64,000 nt of DNA from Poecilobothrus nobilitatus (lineage: Eukaryota; Arthropoda; Insecta; Diptera; Dolichopodidae), in NCBI GenBank assembly GCA_947095535.1, contig OX352772.1, forward strand, positions 227,309,151-227,373,150, read 5' to 3'. Numbering within the stretch: the stretch's first letter is position 1; every line of letters starts with the position of its first letter. The notes under the pieces were generated by a model that was given only the letters and a program-made list of their open reading frames with translations, ran no database searches and had not been told where the DNA came from. Positions 34,736-46,052 of the stretch are shown here, in pieces. Position numbers and translations under genes: made by a program.

Positions 34736-37592
34736 AATGGTATTTCAAAAGTACTGAAAAAAATTATAAGTCCTATACTTTATCTTGGAAAATTATGGAA
34801 CTGCCAAAGCGTATTTATGACGCTATTATAGGATTAAATTTTCTAGAACCCCTTAAAGCAAAATCGACATTGGAAATAAAAATATTAAAATAAATAATTC
34901 AAAAATCTATTACAGAAAGGAAGATAAATACTTTATTATTAATGAAATATGTAACCTTGAAAATAGTAATATCGATCAATTAAGTCTTGATCACTTAAAT
35001 AGCGAGGAAAATTACCATCTTTTAAAAATTCTTAAACAATATAATAATTTTTTTTTAAAGAAGGGGATCGGTTCTCTTCAACTCATGAAGTTGCCCATGA
35101 AATTATAACAAGAACTAGTAACCCTATATACTCTAAAATATACCGATACCCAAGGGTACATGAAAATGAAATTAAGCATCAATTTAGAGAAATGTTGGAA
35201 CAAAACATCATCCAACATAGTAGTTCTTCCTAACAGCCCTTTGTGTACTGTTCCAAAGAAATTGGACAATTCCGGTAAGAAAAAGTGCCATATTGTTATA
35301 GACTATAGGAAGCTGAATGCTGTCACAATCAGTGACAATTTTCCGATTCCTAATATTGACGGAATATTAGATAAACTTGGTAAATCGCAATATTTCTCAA
35401 CTCTCGATGTGGCCAAGGGATTTCACCAAATTCCGGTGAAACCCGAAGACAGAAAGAAGACCGCTTTTCTACAACATTCGGTCACCTTGAATATTTGAGG
35501 ATGCCATTTGGTCTCAAAAATTCGCCCTCAACATTTCAAAGATTAATGAATTTTGTTTTAAAAGATTTAATAAACAAAATTTGTGTGGTCTATTTAGATG
35601 ACATTCTCATCTTTAGTACCTTTAGAAGAACATATAAATAACATAAAAAAGGTTTTCGACCGACTAAAAAATGCCGGTCTAAAAATTCAAATTGACAAAT
35701 GTAATTTTTTAAAGAAACAAACCGAATTTCTGGGTCACATCTTAACACCACAAGGTGGTAAGACAACGAAATTACCAACGACAGTTAAACAGATTAAAAG
35801 ATTTCTAGGAATGACTGGCTACTATAGGAAATTCATAAAGGATTACGCGAAAATTGCATATCCAATAACAAGGTATCTAAAGAAAAACGCGAAAATAAAC
35901 TTGAATGATGCGAATTACATAACAGCCTACGAAAAACTTAAAAACATTATAACGAACCACTCTATTTTAAAATATCCGGATTTTAACAAAAGATTTAATT
36001 TAATAACAGACGCAAGTAATTTTTCTCTTGGAGCAGTTCTTACTCAGGATGGTCATCCAATTTCTTATGCTTCTAGAACTTCGAATGACCACGAGAAAAA
36101 TTGTTCAACTATATAGAAAGAACTTTTAGGAATTGTATGGGGTACAAAATATTTGGACCCTATCTATTTGGAAAGAGTTTGACGTACAAACAGATCATCA
36201 GTCTATCAAGGGGCTTCACGCCAAGTATACGGGTAAGGACATAAACCTTAGGTTACAAAAATGGCTCATCTCTTTAGGTGAATACGACATGAAAATAGAC
36301 TATATAAAATGAAAAGACAATAACATCGCGGATTTTTTGAGCCGTATAAATACAGAAACAAAAGAAATGAATTCACTTAAAAATCCAGAATTAAATGACA
36401 CTTTAGAAACTTATAATTTAGACTTCTCAGACTTATATATAGATTTAGAAAATAGAACCGATTCTTTAACTGAAATTAATTTACTAGACGACTCAATTGA
36501 ATATCAGACAGTACACTCTCAAAAAGAAAATTCTGAAGACCATATACCTATACTTGAAACAGTTGTAAATAGATTTAGAAATCAATTAAAATTAAAAGAA
36601 AAAAAGACAAAGAATTCGAATCAATATTTAAAAATAGAAGAATTTTCATTGACGTAAATGATTTAAATAATAATAACACCGCAGATATTCTACGAAGATA
36701 TATTTCAAAAGGGAGAGTGGGAATCTTTTCAGAAGTTAATGATCACGAGTATAATATATTACAACAAGTGATTGTAAACCTTTTCTCTCAGAATGAAAAG
36801 ATAAAATTTCTTAAATGTTATTACTTCGCAGAAGATATTGTGGAAGATGAAACTTTAAAAAAACAAATGTCTATGTTTCACAAAAATGAATTAGGTCATT
36901 CTGGGATAGTAGCAACATATGAAGGTATTAAAAGTAAAATTTATCATCCAGATCTTAAACTTTTTGTTCACAAAATAATAAATAATTGTGATATTTGCAT
37001 TGCTAGTAAATATGACGGAAACCCAGTAAAGAAAAAATTTCATATAACTGAAATATCTAAAACTACAGGAGAAATTATCAACGTAGATACATACGTAGGT
37101 AAATAGCAAACATGCCTTTATTAATTTTATCGTCAAATTTTCTAAACTTGCTTTCATTTAGAGGATCGAAATTCCTCTACAATTACAGAAAAATTGAGAC
37201 AATATTTGGCTCTTAAAGGAACAATAAAACAGCTCCTTTTTGACAATGATAATACCTATCATTCAACAATTAAAGCAACTCCCTTAGAAGTTCAGGAACA
37301 TAAAATTAATCATAATATTATTTACGACAGAATTAAAAGAACGAAAGATAAAATTATTAATAAAATTAATCAAACTCGCGAAAATTACATTGAAGAAAGG
37401 GAACAAGGATTCATAAAAAATTACAAAGCGGTAAGACACAAAGAACAACCTCCGTTTCGAAAACATAACTTACAAAATATTCACGAATCAAATATTAAAA
37501 GACCTTTAAAATTTACAGATACTACTGATATTATCAATTCTCCTCATGACGATACAACTAACTCATCCATACGAAATTTTAGAAATAATTAA
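34736..37592 (+). pseudogene. pol: pol of element B, copy 2
   Basis: The domain order is the same as in copy 1: RT ([11 protein letters not shown], 35,255; YLDD about 35,592), RNase H (DASNFSLGAVL near 36,010; DNNIADFLSR near 36,320, preceded by a stop), integrase finger (36,890-36,995), first and second core aspartates, and a tail from 37,260. The catalytic-glutamate segment is missing and the deletion is 16 bp longer than in copy 1. A stretch at 36,690-36,735 (RRYISKGRVGIF) that copy 1 has lost is kept here. Confidence 0.75.
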
Positions 37593-37594
37593 TG

Positions 37595-38600
37595 ACCTTA
37601 GAGGAAAATATTAACTCCATCAAATCAAATTTAAATAAGGAACTGGCCTTAAACTAAATTGACAATATGAAGAACCGAATTAAAACGATCATACCAAACA
37701 GACAAAAAAGAGGAATTGTAAATTTAGAAGGCACAATGTTAAAATGGACTTTTGGTACTATGGACGACTCCGACAGACAAAACATCGAAGAACGCTTAAA
37801 AGCATATACAAATAACGACAAACTTATATCTGATAACCTTAATCAACAGACTAAGATAACTTAGTCACAAGTAGAAATGGTTTAATTCATCCAAGCATTC
37901 TTTCAACTGATCAAAACTTATTCTATCGATTCAAAAAGGCTAGCTAACATACGTTTAGGGTTTGCAAAATATTGTAATGAATCACTGGACTTTGTCATTC
38001 AATTTCTAAAAAAATTTATAGAAATAAGTAGAAAATTATTAATACCAATAACTAATTCAAATTACAAACAAATAGATGAAAATATGGAATTTATAATAGA
38101 ATATGCAAATAAAACTTTCACTTTTGAAAAAGATGTAACTTTAAAAAATTTAAAATTAAGTAAAAACTGTGTTTTCAAGAAAAATTGTAAATTTATAGTA
38201 AATAAGAAAGAAGAATTTATTGAAATAGATGATGATATTTTAATAATAAACAATATTAAAAATAAAACATTAAATAGTTCATTTGACGAACGAAAAATCG
38301 TCCTAAATGGTAATTATTTTATAAATTTTCAAAATTGTTCAATACAGATTGACAATAAAAATTTTAGTAACATTATGAATAAAATTGTTAACAGATTTGT
38401 AGTTCCTTAAATTTCAAAATAAATCATACTGAGTAATCAATTGAAGAAATTATTTTAAATCAAGAAAAGAATATAAAAGAAATAAATAACTTAAATGATC
38501 ATCAAATTTTTAACGTTTCTTTAACTTTATTGTCAACAATGATATTTTTTGGAATAACAATATTTTTAATTTTTTATGTAAAGACAAATATATATTAAAT
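37595..38600 (+). pseudogene. env: env remnant of element B, copy 2
   Basis: It is a near-identical copy of 24,590-25,593, with the basic cleavage site at about 37,697-37,714, ectodomain at 38,084-38,410 and anchor near 38,520-38,580. The same stop positions occur in both copies and were therefore present before the duplication. Confidence 0.6.
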
Positions 38601-38644
38601 TTATATTAAATTTAATTACTAGTGTTTTAATTTATACAATAATT

Positions 38645-39090
38645 TAAATTATTATTTTTTTTATGATAACTTTGTAATTATCATTTCATTTGCATGGGCT
38701 ATTGTTAGATCGGGTATGTTAGAGTTCCTCTGTTGTTTAAGAGTATTGGGGAGCAATAATTTATTATGCAAACTTTACCATTATCGTTTGCCCAACCATC
38801 TACAACTGCTCCTCTCTGGTTTGTTATTATATCTCTTAACAATAGTGATATTTTCTTGTAAATTTAGTAATGAAGTTTTGATAGCGATAATTTGAAGGGG
38901 TGTATTTATTTTAATTTGTTTGAATTTTATACCTGAGTCGATCAAGAAACCTACTCCTTCGCATCTGCGATGCGTTATCGTTAGTAGGCATTTGTAATGT
39001 TCATAGTTATTTTTAATGTTTGGTCTATGTATATTTGTTTCTTGGAATGCTATAATTAACGGGTTATATTTCTGAATTAATAATTCTAAG
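38645..39090 (-). pseudogene. LINE endonuclease fragment, copy 2
   Basis: It is the duplicate of 25,640-26,080, with small indels (for example near 38,812) that further disrupt the frame. Confidence 0.45.
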
Positions 39091-39779
39091 ATTTATTTTT
39101 TATTTATTTATTTTTAAGCTTCATAAATTGTACAATTTATTACAAATGTTTCACTTAAATAGATAGATATGTTATATATATCTTTACTGCAGTTAACATG
39201 AAATTTTGTTTGAGTGAGAATTATTTGTTAAAATTTATTTTAAAGGAAATGAGAAAACCTTTTTTTGAAATTTTTTTTTTATTTTTTTTATAAAACTTAA
39301 GCTAACTTAAACGAAAAACTTAAATATAAACTAGCCTAATTGATTATTTACATTTAAATTTCTAACTAAGGGATTATTGAAATAATTAATTCCGAGTAGA
39401 ACTTTTCGGTTAAATATAAAATTTTTTCTGTAACAGTATTAATGTTGGCTTTGTTATGCAGCTTATTGGTTGGAAACCACCTGCGAAGATTAAACACTAG
39501 TTTTAAAAGTTTATTTTGTGCAATTTGTAATTTTTTAGTGTGAGTTGCAGCACAGTCACTCCAGACTGGTGCTATAGAATTATTGGCTGAAAAATTGTTT
39601 TAATAAGAATTAGCTTATTTTCTGTTGACAAGGTTGATTTTCTATTAATAAAAGGATACAATATGCGAGTGCATTTATGTACTTCAAGAGTTATCGAAGT
39701 GTGCTTCTGAAAGGTTAATCTTTTATCAAAGGTCGTTACCCAAGGTATCTTATACAGTCAGACCATTTTATTTCAGCAT

Positions 39780-41590
39780 TATCTAATTTTAGGAACGTAG
39801 ATGGCACGAGAGAGGCTTTTCTTTTTTTAGTAAAATAGATGGATACTGTTTTCAAAACATTAATTTTAATTTTCCATTTCGAAAAGTATTCAGACAGAAT
39901 ATCCAGCGAATTTTGTAAATTCCTTAAGATAGCATTGGGATTAGTACCAGCGGAATAAATGGCCGTGTCATCTGCAAATATTGAAATTTTTGTGATTTAA
40001 TCTCGGGATATCTGCGGTGTAAATGTTGTACAACATTGGTCCTAGTACGGAGCCTTGTGGGACTACTGCTTTAATTTCGTATCGATTAGAAGGCGTATTA
40101 TTTAGCATTACTCGAAATACTCTTCCATGTAGGAAATTTTGTATAATTGTTATTAAGTAAATTGGAAAATTATTAAGTTCCAATTTATGAAGCAGACCAG
40201 ACGCAATCCAGACCAGATTTATGAAATGCTAAACAGTATCGAATGCTGAATTTATGTCCAGCGCTACTAGACCAGTAGAGTTACGTTCTTGTAAGTTGGA
40301 TTTGACAAAATTTTTAACACGTAACAAAGGATGAATAGTGCTATGATTTTGCCTAAATCCAAACTGCTCATTTGGAAGAATTCTTTTATCTGAAACTATC
40401 TTATCCAGTTTAATTTTTATTAAATTTTCAAAAATTTTTGAGAAACTGCATAGTAACTGATTGTTCGAAAGCTGTTTAGTTCCTCAATTGGTTTTCCTGG
40501 CTTTAGAATCGGAATAACAAGGGCTTCTTTCCATGCGTTAAGAAAATAACCTAATTTCAAACATGAATTGTAAATCAAAATCGAGTATTTTTTGGCATTT
40601 TCAGGTAATTTTTTGATGCACAGATTAGAGATATGGTCTATATCTGTCGGTTTTTTAGTTTTTAGTTGAGAGAAAATTGCATTGATAGATTTTAATTCTA
40701 TTTGTTCAAAAGTGTCTATTACTGCTTGATCAATTTTTCTTATAGATTCCTCAACCATTAAATTAGTATCGCTGTCACTTAAATTATTATTGATGGTATG
40801 TTTTTCGTGAAAGTGTTTCGCACATTATTACTGTTGTTTTTTAAAATGGCTATATATTTATTTTTACTTTTGATAATCTTCGAGATTTTCCAAAATGGCT
40901 TGGATGATTTTTTAAGTGTCTTTAAGGTATTAGACCATTTCACATTGCGATATTCCTTAATTTTGTTTTTAATTAAATAATTTAAATGATTTAACTGAGC
41001 GTAAAAGATTAGGTTTTGACTGCGCATCCATTTTCTCCTAACACTATTTCTTTGCCTTATTAATTTTAATATATACTGCGGTAATTTTTCTGTGTGCTGC
41101 TTAATTACTTTCCTAGGTACTGCCAGTTCAGTAGCTGCTTTAATTTTGGAATTTAAATTAGATATCATATTGTCTATTTGATAACAATAGTCAATAGAAT
41201 CACTATTAATAACAGTGAATTGTTTTTTTAAGAACTTCTGATACAAGTACCAATTTGCATTATTAAAATTCAAATAAGTACGATCATGTGTAAAAATTTG
41301 CTTACTTAAATTGAGCATAACTGGTAAGTGGTCGGATGAAAGATCATTAAAAGTAATGGGCTGAGAGCAAAATTCTGGTATATTAGTTAAAAATATATCT
41401 AATGTAGAAGGTTTACTACTAGAAGGAATATAGGTAGGATCAAGAGTGTATTACACGTGAACCTGTCAGTTAGTAGCAACTGCTGCAAGATATTACCCCA
41501 AGTATTAGCCCGAGAACATCCCAACATTCTGTGTCTACCTATTATGTCACCACCTATTGATACAAATATTGATTTTATTATTAGCATTCA
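39780..41590 (-). pseudogene. ORF2 of LINE 1 (endonuclease and reverse transcriptase)
   Basis: Endonuclease: a decayed GGD..N block and CSRANTWGNILQQLL near 41,530-41,480, and SSDHLPVML near 41,330. A basic linker follows (PRKVIKQHTEKLPQYI, about 41,120). RT: LKTKKPTDIDHISN and SFRTISYYAVSQKF (40,690-40,430), a lysine- and Gln-rich palm segment, VPQGSVLGPMLYNIY (about 40,070) and ADDTAIYSAG (about 39,970). The N-terminal half of the endonuclease is largely lost. Several frameshifts are shared with copy 1. Confidence 0.7.
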
Positions 41591-41689
41591 TTTCGAATAC
41601 AAATATTTAACCGAAAGTTCTGTTATTATAGAAAATTGTTCGGCCTTATTTACACATTTACTTAATAATTCATTGGTTAATTGTATTAT

Positions 41690-42850
41690 TTCATCAACAG
41701 AAAAAAGATTAGTTTATTCTTAATCAAAGTATTATTATTGTTAGTAAAATCATTGTTACTACTACTATTATTGTTAGTGTTATGACAGTTCGTACTTGCG
41801 GTAATGTTACTGATGTTATTGTTGTTGCCATAGTTTGAGTTCGATCTGCATATGATATTGAAAGGTAATGTATGAGCATTAGCATTGTTGTTGTTGCTAT
41901 TTACATTGCTATTGTAATGACTATTTATGTTGAGAGAATTTGGAAAGAGTGTGCTGTAATTACTACTCAATATTGTATTGTTGTTGTTTAAAGATGAGAC
42001 ATTTTTTCGTATTTTTCTGTTGCAGCTCAGTAGAGAGATGTATGTTTTTTGTTATCACATATGCTATCAGTAGAATGATGTTCACCATGACAGTTTGCAT
42101 ATTATTTGTGCATTCAGTAGTAGGATGATTGCCGGCATAGAAAGCACATCTTGTGTTAATACTGCAGTTACGCGAACCGTGGTCATACATTTGGCAATTG
42201 TGGCATTGTGTCAACTTTTTATTTGTAGATTTGCGTTCCCATCTCACTTTCGTATTGTATATATAACAAAAGTTAGTACGTACTTCGCTTAATTTTATTG
42301 AATTTTTTTCTAACTAAATGATGTATAATTGTAAATCATTATAAAAATTTGTTTTTTTGTTTATTGCTTTAATTTCTAAACATTTTAAACCTTTTTCAAT
42401 TAAGTGATTTTTAAGTTCGTCACAATTATAATTATCCAAACCAGATAAAACAAATTTAAGTGGTTTTGTCTTTTTAGAATCATATGTGAAAAATTCTAAA
42501 TTATTAGTTTTTAACTCACTTAGTGCTTTGGTATAAGATTCATCAGAATTACAGTATAATTTAATACCTATTGAGATGGATCTTATAAAATAATCATTTA
42601 TTTTGATTTGTTTCATGAAATCATGAACTTTTACAACTTTTTGTTTTATTATGGTAATTGGTGGTGAAATAGACTTTTTAGTGTCAGTTTTTTCGACATC
42701 AGTAATATTTTCGGATTAAATATCGTCAATATTCGGATCATCGTTCCCAATCGTTTGCAGCGTTATGTAATAATTACTCGCAGAAGTTGTTCCATTTTTT
42801 TGTGATTTATTAAAATCAACGTGGTTATTCAATTTTGGATTTTTTGCCAT
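41690..42850 (-). pseudogene. ORF1 (gag-like) of LINE 1
   Basis: The start codon lies at 42,850 (MAKNPKLNNHVDF). A frame change near 42,720 is followed by 42,616-42,314, with the FVLSGLDNYNCDELKNHL pattern typical of the RNA-recognition region before the knuckles in jockey ORF1. The CCHC knuckle CHNCQMYDHGSRNC lies near 42,180-42,220, and a second knuckle has one Cys replaced by Tyr (CAFYAGNHPTTEC). The C-terminus (41,970-41,690) is Asn-rich. Confidence 0.65.
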
Positions 42851-42888
42851 AATTGTTTCTTTTTGCAAATTTTACAAAGCCACATTAT

Positions 42889-43200
42889 TATACCCGTACG
42901 ATAAGTATCGGGTATAATAAAATTACTCCTCCGTTTGTAACACCTCGGAATAAGCGAGCTAGATATACCTTCAAAGGTATGGATCGGATCAGAATCAAAT
43001 TCTGAGTCGATTAAGCCACGTCCGTCCGTCAGCACACTAACTCTAAAACTAAGAAAGCTAGAATCTTGAAATTTACACAAAATATTCTGGGAGCAATTTG
43101 TAGGTTCCCTATTTTTTTTGGTTGAGTTCCGACTAAAACTTCGTGTAGCTCCCGAACAACTAACTTTTATATCTCCACAATTTTTTTGAAATAGAGCCAT
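42889..43200 (+). repeat. TTATACCCG dispersed module, solo
   Basis: It begins with a short hairpin (TTATACCCG ... CGGGTATAA) and continues through GAGCTAGATAT, GGTATGGATCGG and GAGTCGATTAAGCCA to a short GTCCGTCCGTC run. The same order of segments opens the large tandem-array element at 55,306. Modules of this kind are familiar from fly genomes. Here no tandem array follows. Confidence 0.65.
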
Positions 43201-45740
43201 GAAATTTTAACTGCTGATAGATATCATAAAAATATTAATTTTATGTTAATATTAATTTTTCTGTCGCCGCACCTGTTAAGGAGCCCCCCAAAGCCCCCAA
43301 AAATCTTCATATTTAAATAGTTATAACACAAGCTCTATAAGGTAAGGTAAGCTCTTCAATCTGAATTCCAAAAAATTCCAAACGATAGGTGCAATTATGA
43401 GCTTTACAAAAATGTATATAATAAATATATACTTGTGTTATACGGTGTCTATTTTACCGTTATGCGAAACTGAATTATTGCAAAATCCTTTAACCCTTCT
43501 ATCTTCTAAACAGTTTAAGCTGACATTTTGACAGAAGTTAGATCTTTAAAAGTAAGTATGAGTCATTTCAGAAATTGTTTTTGTATCACCCCCGTTTAGG
43601 AGTTGTAAGGGGTCAAAAATTGAAAATTTCCTATTGTTAAACACCTGTAATTTGAACACCTGTTAAAATTTTTTTGAAGTAATACATAAAAATTAAAGCT
43701 TCAACATTATACTCTTATTTCTGTTAACAACTTTTTTTAATAATATAGGGTTACTTTAAAATTGACGAAAGTGTTACTTGACCTTTTCTAATTTTATATA
43801 ACAAATTTCTTCAACGAATTTTTTGCATTTTGTCTTACTCGACAATTTGAAATTGTTGAGGATATAATCCGTAGTACAAAAAAATGTAAATAAATAAACA
43901 ACATAACGGTTGCTTGAATAATTTTTATTTATATGATATTGATATACATACATACTTATATAATATCATGTTTATTTACATATCGTATATGTCACAATAT
44001 AATATACGCTATATAATATACATCCATAAGAGTATAGATGTATATTATATAGCGCCGTATTTACATACATAAATGTATTTTATTGTACTTATAAGAAATT
44101 ATACTATGAATGGAAATATTTTTAAAGAAATATTGCAATGTATGGCGATATATTTATAACAACTAGTATTTGCCCGCTGCTCGAAAATCGAGCAAATCTA
44201 GATTAAAAAACAGCTACATAGTGTACATCTTTTCCTTTTTGAAAGCCAAAAGTTGTTGTCTGAGTTCGTGATGTGTAAGCGAGGATTCGTTCTGTTTCAG
44301 GGATGGATTGGGTGTTACAGCCGTAATACCAATTTAGCAAACCGCAAATTATTATTAACAAAACGTTAAACTAAATAAGTACTTTAAAGAAAATTATGTC
44401 AAGAACTATGTAAAGTAATGTAAAGAACTTTTAAATTATTAAAAACAAATCCTTAAAATTGGACTACATATTATGCCAAGTATACATATATTAATAAGAG
44501 ACTCACATATAAAACATTTTATAATTACAATTACTTTTTTTAATTACATATTATTTTAAAATTTTCATGTAGACAACTTACGGCGCACGCTTTTATATGC
44601 ACAGTAAGATGGCGCAGTAAAAAGCCAGAGAGTTCCAGTACGGAAATATAATTATTTTTTTTAGCATTAAAAAAAACGCATTAAAATTTTTTGAAATCAT
44701 AAATTCATATTTATATATTATTCATTCTCATAAATAAATTTATTATAAAATCAACTCAAAAATTTATTATTATTTTAAATTATTATAATATATAGGCATT
44801 TACATATTAGTTCTTAACTGAAACTCATAAATTTTGCATTTTATATAAGACCTATTATTTTAAAAATGTTTCAATTCTAAAACTTTCAAATGTGCACCCC
44901 ATATATTGCAAAAATGTATCTATTATTCAGTAAATACGGTATGTATGTATATGTAGGTACTTATTCTTTAACATTTTTAAAATTCACACTCGATCCAGTC
45001 AAAAAGAAATCGATTTTATGATACTTACTAAATTGTAATAGTAACCTTTTTCAACTTCTTTGAATATTTTAAATTCCAAATCTTTGAAATGAGAGAAGCT
45101 GTTGAACAATTTAAAAAAAATTCACCACTGGACTGGCACTGACCACAATACAATATACAACATACATAAGCAAAATCCTATAAACCAAAAAAAAGTAGTC
45201 ATTTACATTTAATTTAAGGAAAAAACATTTTTAACTGTCTCTTAAATTTTCATATTGTTATTGTTAATATTACTATTTCCAACTTTCACGTCATGTCTGT
45301 TATCTGGTTGTACTCTGTAAATTAGTACTTGGTTAGTACTGTACTGTGCCACTCTTTCAATGACAAAATAATATAGATAATACGTACCACAAATTAATAA
45401 TACTAATGGACCTTGGCCATTAGTGCATAGCTGCATTAAATACTACATACATTAAAATTTGAACTTTTTAAAATAGAAAATTACATAATATTTAAATTTT
45501 TTTAAATATATGTACATACATAAAAATATATTAATATACATTTCATTCTCTTAAATATTTCTTAACATAAAATATTAATTAGTTTAGTACTAAAATTGTA
45601 AGTTCTAAATTTTACTCTCATGTTATTTATATTATTCCTGTACGCTAAAATTTTCATTGTTGTTTTTACAAAATACATATGTACGTATATGTACGTACAT
45701 ATACTACAGCTAACACAATTATTTTTTTTTAACTTAAAAA
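43201..45740. other. AT-rich stretch without recognised genes
   Basis: It holds TACATA microsatellites (43,935-44,080 and 45,520-45,700), an 18 bp perfect inverted repeat at 44,007-44,054 and a C-rich patch (GGAGCCCCCCAAAGCCCC, 43,280). No open frame with coding character was found. Confidence 0.6.
44007..44054. repeat. Perfect 18 bp hairpin
   Basis: CGCTATATAATATACATC and its exact reverse complement flank a 12 bp loop. It lies among TACATA microsatellites. Confidence 0.8.
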
Positions 45741-45756
45741 TTTCTATTTATTAATA

Positions 45757-45817
45757 GACCTTTTTCCTTAAAAAAAGTGTGACAGTTAAAATTAGTTGTC
45801 AAATTGGTTGAGGGGAA
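45757..45817 (+). repeat. Left terminal inverted repeat
   Basis: It opens ACCTTTTTCCTTA and ends in a block containing AAATTGGTTGAGGGG. It pairs with 49,395-49,445, with a gap in the middle. Confidence 0.7.
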
Positions 45818-45980
45818 TTTAGTTTTTGTTTACTGCAGATTATGGAGTTGCTATATTTTTGTTTATTCTTTTTTAATTTAAAAATAAATATTAGTTATAT
45901 TAAAATTTCTATACAGTTATATATAAATATATCATAAGTAGTTTAATAATATATTTTAATGAAAGATACATATTTGTGAA

Positions 45981-46051
45981 GTGAGTATTAAAGTAATTTC
46001 AAAAGGTTATATTTATTTTTATTTACAACAAATATGTATGATTATCTCTAG
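45981..46051 (+). other. Candidate 5' UTR intron of the YqaJ gene
   Basis: It runs from GTGAGT (45,981) to TATCTCTAG (46,051), 71 bp. The ATG of the gene follows one base later, so it would lie wholly in the leader. Confidence 0.5.
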
Positions 46052-46052
46052 G

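Larger units (their letters stand above)
28505..41482 (+). repeat. Tandem duplication, unit 2
   Basis: This second direct copy of the retroelement nest lacks the second LINE and errantivirus A. It therefore shows the uninterrupted B sequence at 34,745-34,760. Beyond 41,482 the LINE continues, which is where unit 1 was cut. Confidence 0.9.
39093..42870 (-). mobile_element. Jockey-type LINE 1, copy 2 (near full length)
   Basis: This is the only place where the 5' half of LINE 1 is seen. On the minus strand: ORF1 (42,850-41,690), ORF2 endonuclease (41,590-41,310) and RT (40,760-39,960), then a 3' untranslated part with a TAAA-like tail at 39,093-39,113. The 5' boundary is taken at about 42,870, next to the TTATACCCG module. 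Confidence 0.75.

Noticed and set aside
42829..43200. Minus-strand 123-codon frame
   Set aside because: It crosses from LINE 1 into the TTATACCCG module and has no recognisable domain.
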